Origin: Bacteroidales bacterium
Lineage (GTDB): Bacteria; Bacteroidota; Bacteroidia; Bacteroidales; P3
NCBI GenBank assembly: GCA_024400495.1
Contig: JAKSMR010000012.1
Span: forward strand, 1-64,000
Direction: 5' to 3'
Length of the DNA stretch: 64,000 nt
The translations under genes and the position numbers were made by a program. Shown piece by piece: positions 18,104 to 26,820 of this stretch; the first letter of the stretch is position 1; every line of letters starts with the position of its first letter. The notes beneath the pieces are model-generated. The model was not told the origin of the DNA. It saw only the letters and a program-made list of their open reading frames with translations, and did no database searches.

Positions 18104-19066
18104 ATGAAAAAGATCTTTTCACTTTTCTTTGTCGCATTATTCGGTATTCTCGCCTTCTCCTCGTGTCAGAAGGAAGAAGTAAAACCCGACAATAATAACA
18201 ACGGAGACATCACAGGCCAGACCTCAGGAGTGAACACAACTATCGTGAATGCCGACGCCACCAGAATCACGGCATCTTTCGCAATGAAACCCAACACCAA
18301 CGAATACTCAATCATGATTGTTGGCGCTGGCGAAATCACGCAATTCGCAAGAATGTTCGGTTTTACCGTAGAGGGTTATGTTAACGCATGGGGTCTCCAC
18401 TACACCACTGACACCACCTATACCTGGACCGAGATGGAACCCGAGACAGACTATTATATCTATGTGCTCTCCTTCGGTTCCGACACCATCCTTGACTCTA
18501 CGGCCGTACGCACCACCATCAACGGCGACGGAGGTACCGCAAGCGTGACCATTACCGTTAGCGAGATTGGCGACACCACCGCTCGCGTAATCGTAACTCC
18601 CAACACCTCCACCGCCGGTTTTACCGATATGATTATCGAGAAGGGCGTATTCGAGACTCTTCCCCTCGATACCGTTATGTCCTACCTTTACGAGAGCCCC
18701 TACTGGTACTACGAAACCGACAACCACCTCTGGTACACCCTCAATCCTGGAACAGACTATTATGCTTTAGGTCTGGCCTATAACGCCAACCACGAATGGG
18801 GTCCCCTCGCTCGCGAAGAGTTCAGAACCAATGGTTCGAGCAACGCCCAGAACATCAGCATCTCCATCTATCCTAACCCAACAGCCGACCTGTTGCATGT
18901 TGAAGCTCCTAAAGGCGCACGAATGCAGATTCTCGACATGAAGGGAAACATGATGATGAACTCGACCGAAAGCACCATGAACATCTCCAAACTGCCTCAT
19001 GGCCTTTACATGCTCCGCATTACTGTCGACGGCCACACCACCATCCGTCCCGTTTGCAAGAGATAG
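18104..19066 (+). CDS. T9SS type A cargo protein with lipobox
   Basis: 320 residues. Signal peptide with lipobox FSSC (Cys21), an Asn/Asp-rich linker, two fibronectin-III-like segments (about 50-145 and 148-245, each ending in a TDYY motif) and a C-terminal T9SS type A sorting domain of about 70 residues (SIYPNPTADLLHVE, MQILDMKGN, LPHGLYMLRI). The sorting domain sends it through the T9SS to the cell surface. Combining a lipoprotein signal with this sorting domain is uncommon. The hairpin at 19259-19290 may end its transcript. Ligand unknown. Confidence 0.85.
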   Translation: MKKIFSLFFVALFGILAFSSCQKEEVKPDNNNNGDITGQTSGVNTTIVNADATRITASFAMKPNTNEYSIMIVGAGEITQFARMFGFTVEGYVNAWGLHYTTDTTYTWTEMEPETDYYIYVLSFGSDTILDSTAVRTTINGDGGTASVTITVSEIGDTTARVIVTPNTSTAGFTDMIIEKGVFETLPLDTVMSYLYESPYWYYETDNHLWYTLNPGTDYYALGLAYNANHEWGPLAREEFRTNGSSNAQNISISIYPNPTADLLHVEAPKGARMQILDMKGNMMMNSTESTMNISKLPHGLYMLRITVDGHTTIRPVCKR

Positions 19067-19258
19067 CTCCAGTTCAGGTATCTTCTAAAATCGATCTCTA
19101 TTGGTTTGTAGATTGCTTCCCGACAACTTGCTGCGTAGAACCGACGACCCGAAACCGAATTAGAACTGGAGAAGAAGTGTCGAAAGACACAAGACTCAAT
19201 GAGACACAACAAAATCCTCCACAAAAAAAGAATCTACAACCAAATACTATTCATCCTG

Positions 19259-19290
19259 TCATTGCGGGCTTGGCTCTAAGCCCGCAATGA
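19259..19290 (+). terminator. Perfect hairpin, terminator-like, shared arm with repeat at 63.7 kb
   Basis: 13-bp arms (TCATTGCGGGCTT, 19259-19271 and its complement 19278-19290) with a 6-base loop; no strong T run follows. The same arm bounds the larger palindrome at 63711-63870. Confidence 0.6.
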
Positions 19291-19333
19291 TTTGTATATA
19301 ACCAACTATTAGAAAGATTAGAATATTCTCCAA

Positions 19334-19804
19334 ATGATTAATATTTTAGATATTGGGAATTCCGAATTGGAATACAAGGATGAGGTGTCAGCATCTCTAC
19401 AGGAAGCCCAATGTTATTTGATGCGACATGAATGGTGTACAGCAATTGAGGACGGATGGATTGCATCATCATTTGGCTATATTCTCAATATCTTTTATTT
19501 TAAGATTATTCCCGATCATATCTCATGCGACGACGATTTTGTTTGGATTATCGTTGGAGATATCCCCCCTGCATATATTGATATTATTAGTGCTACAAAT
19601 GCTTTTGAAGCATTATATTGCTATATCCATCTTATGGACGAATGGGTAAAGAAAGTCAAGAAGGGCGACTCTACAGACGAGTGTTTTCCAATCAATGCTC
19701 CCCCAAAAAGAAAATACGCAAAAATGCTGGAATCAAGACTGAAAATACTTAAAGAAGATTATCTTCCTATTATTAACGGCAACCCGTTGGCAGAATTAAC
19801 TTAG
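19334..19804 (+). CDS. Conserved hypothetical protein, immunity-like
   Basis: 156 residues, no signal peptide or membrane segment, acidic. I recall this type as a widely scattered bacterial family (features: WIIVGDIPPAYI, ATNAFEALYCYIHLMDEWV, then CFPINAPP and a C-terminal helix ending in KEDYLP), often found alone or beside toxin-type genes. I have no established function for it; an immunity role is only a guess. Its AT-rich codon use contrasts with the neighbours and a ten-G run follows it, both consistent with transfer. Confidence 0.7.
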   Translation: MINILDIGNSELEYKDEVSASLQEAQCYLMRHEWCTAIEDGWIASSFGYILNIFYFKIIPDHISCDDDFVWIIVGDIPPAYIDIISATNAFEALYCYIHLMDEWVKKVKKGDSTDECFPINAPPKRKYAKMLESRLKILKEDYLPIINGNPLAELT

Positions 19805-20235
19805 AGCGTATTTGACATGACCGAGGGGGGGGGGCGAGAGATAATTGACATATTATAATGTAACGGATGATGCAATCTTGCTAATAACCCTGGCGAATAG
19901 CCCAACTGGTTGCTTGGCATAGTTTGCCGTTGTGTCAGATTTGCAATCCGACACTGGCTATTATAAGGATTTGTAATCCGCATCAAATGTTCAATTCAAC
20001 CAATAATTAACAAGTTATCGATATCACATCTTAACGAATAGGTAGAAGTTGCCTCAAGAATATGATCCATAATTTCTTCTGATCAGAACAAATAACCCTC
20101 TTGAGAATCAACTAACAATCAAAATCCTCGGAACACAATCTTTACATAACACACTGATAATCACCCCCCCGAAAAACAACATCAAAAACAAACAAAAAAA
20201 AAGTGAATAATAGGATTCAAATGAAAAAAAGTTTA
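19805..20235. other. Intergenic, AT-rich, no supported gene
   Basis: 431 bases with a run of ten G (19825-19834), a run of eight C (about 20164-20171) and short repeats of GATTTGTAATCCG-like sequence. No credible coding frame. Confidence 0.5.
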
Positions 20236-20243
20236 TATCTTTG
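20236..20243 (+). promoter_or_regulatory. Probable -7 box of the beta-helix protein gene
   Basis: TATCTTTG matches the Bacteroidota -7 element; I see no good TTG at the right distance upstream. It gives a leader of about 190 bases before the start at 20443, including the diverged repeat B. Confidence 0.5.
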
Positions 20244-20357
20244 CAACGTCTTTCAAAGCGAGAACAGTGACCAAGTTGAACTTAGACCATACCGGGTGAA
20301 TAAGACATCTTGAATGAAACTCAAAATTTGAAATTAGGTGCAAGGCGATTAAAATAG

Positions 20358-20436
20358 GCTGGTTCCACTTCGGTAGCCGACTACAATTCTCTGTCTAACA
20401 CCCACGAACAAAAAATTGAATTTTTAGAGCCACCTT
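20358..20436 (+). repeat. Leader repeat B, diverged copy
   Basis: GGTTCCACTTCGGTAGCC at the front matches the region before copy 2 (561-579). The end, GAATTTTTAGAGCCACCTT, matches both repeat B and the reverse complement of the MITE end (GAATTTTTAGAAGTTACCTT). It stops 6 bases before the start codon at 20443. Confidence 0.55.
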
Positions 20437-20442
20437 AATGTT

Positions 20443-22575
20443 ATGAAAAGATATTTCTTAATCTGCATTCTTCTTGCAGCATGGATTCCCTCCAATGCTA
20501 CAGTCCGCTACGTTTCCATGCTCGGAAATGATAACAACAATGGTCTCGCCTGGTCTACGGCCAAGCGCAACATCGATGGAGCGATGAACGATGCCGCCCA
20601 GGGCGACACGGTGTTTGTGGCCATCGGCACATACCCCCAGTTCTCGGCAAAGAATGGTGTACATGTTTTCGGCGGCTTCCTCGGCACCGAGCAAAACCTT
20701 GCCGAGCGCCAAGCAATGCACCATGGATACCTGCAGGACAGTTCCTGCACGCGCATCTTTACAGCTGACCAGTCTGCTAATTTCTTGACCTCCTACCATA
20801 CGTGTATCGACCATGTCGAAGATGCCACCACACCTACCGTCATCGACGGCATGGTGGTTAAGGTTGACAACGTCTATTCTTATTCGGCCGTTTTGATTTT
20901 GGCTCTGCTTGACGGTACATACAGCCTCTCCAATTGCACTTTGGATGGTGCCTATATCGTAATAGATAACGGAACCTACTCAAAAAGAGCCAGCTATGGA
21001 TTCAGCACAACATCGAATGGTAGAGGATTCAGCGTGTCGGATTGTACGGTAAAAAATTGCTCACAAGGCTGCCTACTCTCAACGGGCTCCCGCACAATCA
21101 ACTGCCTGTTTGAGCACAATGGCACACCCATCGAGACACGTCAAATGAACAATGACGAGTATGGGCATATTTGTATTGAGGATTGTCTGATACAGAACAA
21201 TTGTAGGAATATTTCATATTCTCAGTTCATGGACGATAAAGCCTTACTCAATCTTTATAATGGTGTTGATCTAAGGCGGTGTGTTATCCGCAACAACAGT
21301 TTGGTGGCAACATATCACCCTAATAGTGCGGAAATTATCACTGCTTATAGGAAATGTCGTATCACAGACTGTTTGATTGCCAACAATAGCGTCAGCGCAA
21401 CGCGCACACATTCCAACCTTATTTACCTGCGCGGCGGATCAAACATACTTCAGAACAACACAATTGCATCCAATATGGTAAATGATTCACTGCCATACGA
21501 ACCATCAAGTCTGTTGAGGGCTGATGTTAACATCAGCCTCTACAACAATCTTTTCTGGGGTAACGCTGGATACAGCCAATTCTTCTATAGATTAAACCAC
21601 CCTTCGACAGACAATGTGATGTTCAATGCCATGCAAGACACATTGCTGGGGCAGACTGGCAATTTCAGACTTGACCAAGACAGCATCGGTCCCCTCTTTG
21701 CCGGCCCTGTCACCTTTGCTGGAGCTCGTTTTGACACGGACAGTATGCAGCAGGTGCTGACGGCAGACTGGCATCTGTCATCTGGCTCATCGTGTGTCAA
21801 CGCCGGCCACCCATATCATGTATCGCTGCCCTGTCAGTCATCTACCGATTTGGATGGACTGAACCGTGTGTCGGGCGGCCATATCGACATCGGTTGCTAC
21901 GAATTTCCCGAAGCCGATGCCGAGCAACAGATAGTGTGGGATCAGCCCATGGAAGCCTATCGTTCGGCAGGTTATATGATGCTTACTGCTTCGACCACCA
22001 GCGGACTCCCAGTGTCCTACAGCTCTTCTAACAGCAATGTGGCAGTCATCAGCGGCGATACGCTGCTGCTGAGAGGCTCAGGCCAATGCACCATCTCAGC
22101 TTCGCAGGCCGGCGACAGCATTTGGCTGCCCGCGCCGAGTGTGAACCGTACTTTGACCGTTTGGGGAGACACCTTGATGATACACGACACCATATCGGTT
22201 TACGATACAATAACTGTTTATGATACGGTACCAGTCTTCGACACCACTTGGGTGATGGATTCTGTTCTGGTTTTCGACACCATTACTATATACGACACTA
22301 CATTTGTGACAATCTATGACACAGTGCAAGTGTCTATTGAAGAGGTGGATGTTCAATCTGCGGATTGGACTATGAACGCTGAAGGTGAATACATCTCAGT
22401 GCGTGGTGCCGAAGGTGAGACAATCCGTATTTTTGATGTTCATGGCAGACAGTTGCACATCCAGCAAACAGCGTCGGCGGCTGTTCGCTTTCGTGTACCA
22501 TCCGCAGGAGTGTATTTGGTCAAGGTAGGGAATGCTCCTGCCAGAAAACTCGTCGTTATAAAGCATCGTGAATAA
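20443..22575 (+). CDS. T9SS type A cargo, parallel beta-helix surface protein
   Basis: 710 residues. Signal peptide (MKRYFLICILLAAWIPSNA), then YVSMLGNDNNNGLAWSTA and the FGGFLGTEQN motif that open many right-handed beta-helix proteins. A beta-helix runs to about residue 430, with repeated short Asn/Ser/Cys-containing rungs (NCTLDGAYIVIDNG, IEDCLIQNN, ITDCLIANNS). Then follow DIGCYEFPE, a bacterial Ig-like segment and a linker with about eleven Asp-Thr pairs (HDTISVYDTITVYDTVPVF, about 575-630). The C-terminal sorting domain has FDVHGRQLHIQQTA and AGVYLVKV. Likely an adhesin or carbohydrate-active surface protein; no catalytic site seen. Confidence 0.85.
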   Translation: MKRYFLICILLAAWIPSNATVRYVSMLGNDNNNGLAWSTAKRNIDGAMNDAAQGDTVFVAIGTYPQFSAKNGVHVFGGFLGTEQNLAERQAMHHGYLQDSSCTRIFTADQSANFLTSYHTCIDHVEDATTPTVIDGMVVKVDNVYSYSAVLILALLDGTYSLSNCTLDGAYIVIDNGTYSKRASYGFSTTSNGRGFSVSDCTVKNCSQGCLLSTGSRTINCLFEHNGTPIETRQMNNDEYGHICIEDCLIQNNCRNISYSQFMDDKALLNLYNGVDLRRCVIRNNSLVATYHPNSAEIITAYRKCRITDCLIANNSVSATRTHSNLIYLRGGSNILQNNTIASNMVNDSLPYEPSSLLRADVNISLYNNLFWGNAGYSQFFYRLNHPSTDNVMFNAMQDTLLGQTGNFRLDQDSIGPLFAGPVTFAGARFDTDSMQQVLTADWHLSSGSSCVNAGHPYHVSLPCQSSTDLDGLNRVSGGHIDIGCYEFPEADAEQQIVWDQPMEAYRSAGYMMLTASTTSGLPVSYSSSNSNVAVISGDTLLLRGSGQCTISASQAGDSIWLPAPSVNRTLTVWGDTLMIHDTISVYDTITVYDTVPVFDTTWVMDSVLVFDTITIYDTTFVTIYDTVQVSIEEVDVQSADWTMNAEGEYISVRGAEGETIRIFDVHGRQLHIQQTASAAVRFRVPSAGVYLVKVGNAPARKLVVIKHRE

Positions 22576-22652
22576 TAATAGGTCTATTACCAACCCCAGA
22601 AAAAGCCTAATCCATCTTGTTGAATATAGCTCATAGTGCTCTTCTCCCACTC

Positions 22653-22889
22653 TTACTCACCACGAGAAAAAGCCCGATAGGAAACACGAACATCCTCACC
22701 CGTCAGTCCGTCCTCGATGGCGACAAACGTTCCTTTATCTTTGATAATCTCATCTTTTACGCACAGACCGGGTTCCTGCTCTATTTCAGAAGACTTTTGA
22801 ATTTTTCCGCCCCTAACAGATTTTTTTACTGCCTTTACATTGGGGTGTTGCACTTCGTAGTTGAGTCTATAGGTTGCTTGCGGACACAT
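22653..22889 (-). CDS. Possible small gene or gene remnant, weak support
   Basis: A minus-strand frame of 78 residues from the ATG at 22889, with balanced composition (KIQKSSEIEQEPGLCVKDE, TFVAIEDGLTGEDVRV), unlike the hydrophobic plus-strand frame that overlaps it. It lies between two plus-strand genes, has no visible promoter and no family I recognise. It may be a fragment of a lost gene. Confidence 0.25.
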   Translation of the reverse strand: MCPQATYRLNYEVQHPNVKAVKKSVRGGKIQKSSEIEQEPGLCVKDEIIKDKGTFVAIEDGLTGEDVRVSYRAFSRGE

Positions 22890-22929
22890 CGAGGGACAAT
22901 AATTTGTCACTTCTTTCGTTATTAACGAT

Positions 22930-23862
22930 ATGAAAGGCAAAAACACACTCCCTCCTCTTCAAAAGGGAGACAAAATAGCATTGGTAGCCACGGCAAGAAA
23001 AGTAAGTCCCGAGGAGATGGCTCCAGCCATAACACAACTGAAAAGCTGGGGCTTTGATGTAATAGAGCCCCAGGGACTCTATGCCGCCGAGAACCAGATG
23101 GCAGGAAGCGATGACCACCGCGCCACCGTATTCCAATGGGCTTTAGACAATGACGATATCAAGGCAATCCTCTGTGTCCGCGGTGGATATGGGACAGTGA
23201 GAATGATCGACAAAATCGATTTCTCCCATTTCGAGAAGCATCCCAAATGGATCATCGGCTACAGCGATGTCACCGTGCTCCACAGCCACATCAACCGCCA
23301 AGTGGGACTGCCAACGCTGCATGCCACCATGCCCATCAACTTCGACGGGACGCAGTCGCCCGCCACAGATACCCTCCGTGCCGCATTAATGGGTGAGGCG
23401 CTGGAGTATGCCTTCGACCCACACCCTTTCAATCGCACAGGGACGGCGACAGCGACAGCAGTAGGCGGGAACCTCTCGATCCTCTACAGCCTCCTTGGCT
23501 CTCCTAGCGATGTCGACACCTCGGGCAAGATACTGATGATTGAGGATCTGGATGAATATCTGTACCATATCGACCGCATGATGATGGCGCTCAAACGCGC
23601 CGGGAAACTGTCGCACCTTAGGGCTCTGGTGGTGGGCGCAATGAGCGACATGCACGACAACACCATCCCTTTCGGCCGTACGGCAGAGGAAATCGTCCGC
23701 GACGCGGTGAGGGATTATGATTATCCGGTGATCTTCGGAGCGAAATTTGGCCATATCGGACACCAGAACCACGCAATTCCCCTTGGGGTGGAATGGAGGC
23801 TGGAAGTGAGAAACGACGGGGCTTCCAGCATGGTTTACGACCCAAAGAAAAACGCGTTTTGA
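22930..23862 (+). CDS. ldcA: LD-carboxypeptidase (peptidase S66)
   Basis: 310 residues, the normal family length. It removes the terminal D-alanine from murein tetrapeptides during peptidoglycan recycling, in the cytosol. The serine nucleophile is Ser112 in IIGYSDVT, preceded by the conserved CVRGGYGTVRMID. The Glu/His partners lie in IEDLDEYLYHIDRMM and in KFGHIGHQNHAIPLG near the C-terminus. No signal peptide. Ends 28 bases before the polysaccharide-deacetylase-like gene, which has its own promoter. Confidence 0.92.
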   Translation: MKGKNTLPPLQKGDKIALVATARKVSPEEMAPAITQLKSWGFDVIEPQGLYAAENQMAGSDDHRATVFQWALDNDDIKAILCVRGGYGTVRMIDKIDFSHFEKHPKWIIGYSDVTVLHSHINRQVGLPTLHATMPINFDGTQSPATDTLRAALMGEALEYAFDPHPFNRTGTATATAVGGNLSILYSLLGSPSDVDTSGKILMIEDLDEYLYHIDRMMMALKRAGKLSHLRALVVGAMSDMHDNTIPFGRTAEEIVRDAVRDYDYPVIFGAKFGHIGHQNHAIPLGVEWRLEVRNDGASSMVYDPKKNAF

Positions 23863-23872
23863 TTTTTTTTCG

Positions 23873-23880
23873 TATCTTTG
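23873..23880 (+). promoter_or_regulatory. -7 box very close to the start codon
   Basis: TATCTTTG ends 10 bases before the ATG at 23891, which implies a very short or nearly absent leader for the downstream gene. No good -33 TTG at the usual distance. Confidence 0.5.
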
Positions 23881-23890
23881 CACCGCCGTT

Positions 23891-25231
23891 ATGCTGATAT
23901 ACGTACCACAACTCACCAACCGACTAGGATACACCCTCAAGGTGATATTCCGCCACGTGCTGAAGGTTGATTTCGACATCACCACCGATGCCGACACCTT
24001 CCTCCAACGCCCCGATGGTGTGCTATGCTATTCCCCCTCTCGGATAGGAGAGAAAGCCGTGTGGGTGAAACCGAGCGGACTCCTCTTCCAGAACAGTATC
24101 GAGGAGCAGGAGCCGCTGCCGTTCGTGTGGGAAGGCATGCATGTGCTATACCCCGTATACGGCAAAGGGCTGGAGATAAAGTTCGACCCCTTCTCGGCTG
24201 CGTTCTACATGCTCTCGCGATATGAGGAATACCTCCCCCACCACCGCGACCAGCACGGCCGTTTTCTGGCAGCAGAAAGCATCGCCTACCAGGAAGGATT
24301 CCTCGAAATGCCGGTAGTGGAACAATGGGCAGAGAGGCTGCGGAAGGCCATCAACGAGCGATTCCCCGAGATCGCTATCCCCAAACGGAAGTTCGATATG
24401 TATGCCTCCATCGATATCGACGCTGCCTACTGCTATCGAAACAAAGGGTTCTTCAGGACACTGGCGGGAATCGCCAAAGACATACACAACGACAGGAACC
24501 TGGACCGCCTCAAACGACGCATGAAAGTCCTTGCCCGAAAAGAGCAAGACCCGTTCGACACCTTCGACTACATCCTGAACCAGAACAAGATACACCCTGG
24601 ATACAAGATGGTGTTCTTCGTCCTCTTGGGCGACTATGGCGTCTACGACAAGAGCATATCGCACCACAGCAACGAATTCCAGGAACTGATAAAACACCTG
24701 GGCGACTATGCCAAGATAGGGATACACACCTCCTATGCCGCTTTTGACGAACCTGACCGTATAGAGATGGAGCGCTCGCGGCTGGAACAGATCACCAACA
24801 GGAACATCGTACGCAACCGCTCCCACTTCCTGAGGCTGCAGCTACCTGCCACCTACCGGCTCATGGAGCGAAACGGCATCCGGCACGACTACACCATGGG
24901 CTACGCAGAAACCCCCGGATACAGAGCCGGCATCAGCGTGCAATACCCATTCTTCAACCTGGAGAGAGACAGCGAGATGGAGATCACCGTACACCCATTC
25001 TGTGTGATGGAGGCTACGCTGAAACGCTACCTCTCCCTCTCACCCGAAGAGGGCCTCGAGCGGATGAAAAGACTGATGGACAACACCGCCGCGGTGGGAG
25101 GCTGCTTCTGCAGCATATGGCACAACGAGAATCTCTGCGAGGACTTTGGATGGCAGGGATGGAGACACGTCTTCGACGAGATGTACAACCACGCCGACCG
25201 CCTGAAGGCCGACAACGACACCGAACACTAA
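23891..25231 (+). CDS. Polysaccharide deacetylase-like protein (DUF7033-type)
   Basis: 446 residues, cytosolic by sequence. The N-terminal half resembles the DUF7033 type found in Bacteroidales (MLIYVPQLTNRLGYTLKVIF, FDPFSAAFYMLSRYEEY). The C-terminal part has the NodB-like pattern DMYASIDIDAAY (about 172-183) where a metal-binding Asp pair is expected, and later IGIHTSY and GYAETPGYRAG, corresponding to the His motif and the substrate-side Arg. A deacetylase or related hydrolase acting on cell-wall or lipid-linked sugars is likely. It is 14 bases upstream of a KdsC-like phosphatase gene. Confidence 0.85.
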   Translation: MLIYVPQLTNRLGYTLKVIFRHVLKVDFDITTDADTFLQRPDGVLCYSPSRIGEKAVWVKPSGLLFQNSIEEQEPLPFVWEGMHVLYPVYGKGLEIKFDPFSAAFYMLSRYEEYLPHHRDQHGRFLAAESIAYQEGFLEMPVVEQWAERLRKAINERFPEIAIPKRKFDMYASIDIDAAYCYRNKGFFRTLAGIAKDIHNDRNLDRLKRRMKVLARKEQDPFDTFDYILNQNKIHPGYKMVFFVLLGDYGVYDKSISHHSNEFQELIKHLGDYAKIGIHTSYAAFDEPDRIEMERSRLEQITNRNIVRNRSHFLRLQLPATYRLMERNGIRHDYTMGYAETPGYRAGISVQYPFFNLERDSEMEITVHPFCVMEATLKRYLSLSPEEGLERMKRLMDNTAAVGGCFCSIWHNENLCEDFGWQGWRHVFDEMYNHADRLKADNDTEH

Positions 25232-25245
25232 AAAGCAGACCGACA

Positions 25246-25764
25246 ATGAACTACAAAGCCAAACTCAACAATATCAAAGCATTCGTATTCGACTTTGACG
25301 GAGTGATGACCGACGGAAGCATCTGGACCTATGGCGACAGGGAGACCGTACGCTGCGGGAACGTGAAAGACGGATATGCTATACAATACGCAGTAAAGAA
25401 AGGCTACATCATCGCCCTGATCTCCGGCGCCACATCCAAGAGCATCGACAACAGGATGGAGGCCCTGGGGGTGAAGCAGATCTACACCGGCTGCACCAAC
25501 AAGATGGACACCTACAAGCTCTTCCTTGAAACGAACCACCTGCAACCCGAAGAGGTGGTATGCATGGGCGACGACATACCCGATTATGAGATAATGAGCC
25601 ATTGCGGCGTTGCCGCATGCCCTGCCGACGCCGTTCAGGAAATCAAGGAGATAGCTGACTACATATCCCTTTTCTGCGGCGGAAAAGGCTGTGTGAGAGA
25701 CATCATAGAACAGGTGCTGCGCCTGCACGGAAACTGGTTCCACCCAGACGCTGTGAACTGGTAG
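25246..25764 (+). CDS. kdsC: KdsC-like HAD phosphatase (KDO-8-phosphate phosphatase family)
   Basis: 172 residues from the ATG at 25246; longer in-frame extensions upstream overlap the previous gene and are rejected. HAD motif I FDFDGVMTDG with Asp16 (nucleophile) and Asp18, motif II ALISGAT, motif III Lys near 90 (NKMDTYK) and motif IV GDDIPD. A cap-less tetrameric HAD protein of this size dephosphorylates KDO-8-phosphate for lipopolysaccharide inner core. The C-terminal extension (LRLHGNWFHPDAVNW) is typical of Bacteroidales members. The symbol follows homology only. Confidence 0.9.
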   Translation: MNYKAKLNNIKAFVFDFDGVMTDGSIWTYGDRETVRCGNVKDGYAIQYAVKKGYIIALISGATSKSIDNRMEALGVKQIYTGCTNKMDTYKLFLETNHLQPEEVVCMGDDIPDYEIMSHCGVAACPADAVQEIKEIADYISLFCGGKGCVRDIIEQVLRLHGNWFHPDAVNW

Positions 25765-25824
25765 AGGAGACAAAACAGCAGCAGAGGCCACCCATCAAAA
25801 GTCACAAAAAAAAGAAAGAGATCC

Positions 25825-26358
25825 ATGAGCATTCATCGAATAACATTGATAATTGTCACACTGCTAGTCGCGGTGCGCATGGAAGCACAAACCATCCCCG
25901 TAACGGAGAGCCAACGCCCCTACACCATCCACGCAACCTACTATAGCGACCGGTTTGAGGGACGAAGGACCTCCAGCGGCGAGATCTTCAGACAGAACAA
26001 ATACACCGCCGCCCACAGGACCTATAAATTCGGAACACTGCTCCTTGTCACCAACCTCCAGAACGGCAAGCAGGTGATAGTGAAGGTGAATGACCGTTGT
26101 GCAGGACATAACGTTCTGGACCTCACAAAAAAAGCAGCAAGAACCATCGGCATCTCCTCGCGTCCGGTAAAGGTGCAGGTACTCCCTCCGAGCTACTACA
26201 CCTATTGGGAGAATCAGGACGAGATCAAAAAACACCTGCAACAAGGGAATCTGCTTGAATTCCTGCATCTTATCGACGGCTCAGCAGAGAAGAGACAGCC
26301 CGTATGGAGGGAGGACATCAGATCGTCGAGACAGCCCTCTCCCCTACTGCCGGAATAG
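25825..26358 (+). CDS. RlpA-like double-psi beta-barrel protein
   Basis: 177 residues. Signal peptide (IILLVAVRMEAQ-like), then the RlpA core: ATYYSDRFEGRRTSSGEIF, TAAHRTYKFGTLLLVTNL and VKVNDRCAGHNVLDLTKKAA, which carries the conserved Asp of the catalytic region. It should be a periplasmic protein that binds or cleaves peptidoglycan lacking stem peptides, acting at the septum. No SPOR domain follows, so it is shorter than E. coli RlpA. Confidence 0.85.
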   Translation: MSIHRITLIIVTLLVAVRMEAQTIPVTESQRPYTIHATYYSDRFEGRRTSSGEIFRQNKYTAAHRTYKFGTLLLVTNLQNGKQVIVKVNDRCAGHNVLDLTKKAARTIGISSRPVKVQVLPPSYYTYWENQDEIKKHLQQGNLLEFLHLIDGSAEKRQPVWREDIRSSRQPSPLLPE

Positions 26359-26710
26359 ACCAGCGACACTTCCTTCTATTTGACAAGAGATTGGCCGACG
26401 CCAATCTGTCCTGACACACTTAGGCGCCGTACTGACGAAGAGCCAGAATTGCGAGCCTTCACCTGGGCACCATCAAGAAACGATCCCCCTTCTAGCTGTC
26501 GGGGAAACACTCCCCCTTTCGCCCCCTCTGCAAGGGCGCCCCCCCCCTTTCTGCACACCGGATTTTTGTTAAAAAAAGGTGTTGAAAAAGCACAATTTTC
26601 TGCCGATAAAGAGTACATAAGAGGAGAAGAAAAAATCGCGACAAAAATGGAAGAGGAAAAATTTTTTTCATTTTTTTTGAAAAAAGCTAGTGTATATTAA
26701 GAATTCTTGC
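26359..26710. other. Intergenic, low-complexity
   Basis: 352 bases before the T9SS promoter. It has C-rich stretches (26527-26539) and poly-A/poly-T near 26660-26690. A frame of 106 codons (26380-26700) is low-complexity and not credible. Confidence 0.5.
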
Positions 26711-26718
26711 TATCTTTG
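26711..26718 (+). promoter_or_regulatory. -7 box of the T9SS cluster
   Basis: TATCTTTG at 26711-26718, about 100 bases before the porP/sprF start; the -33 element is not clear. It may drive the whole core cluster. Confidence 0.55.
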
Positions 26719-26820
26719 CAAGTCAAAACATACTTTGCCAATGCACCAAAGCGGCAAGTGTGTTGCGACATTATAGTAGTGATAAATAGTCAATTAAAAT
26801 ATAATAAAGAACATCAAGAC

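Noticed and set aside
22617-22925. Plus-strand frame of 102 codons before ldcA
   Set aside because: Unusual composition; the minus-strand frame there looks slightly better, and neither has a promoter.
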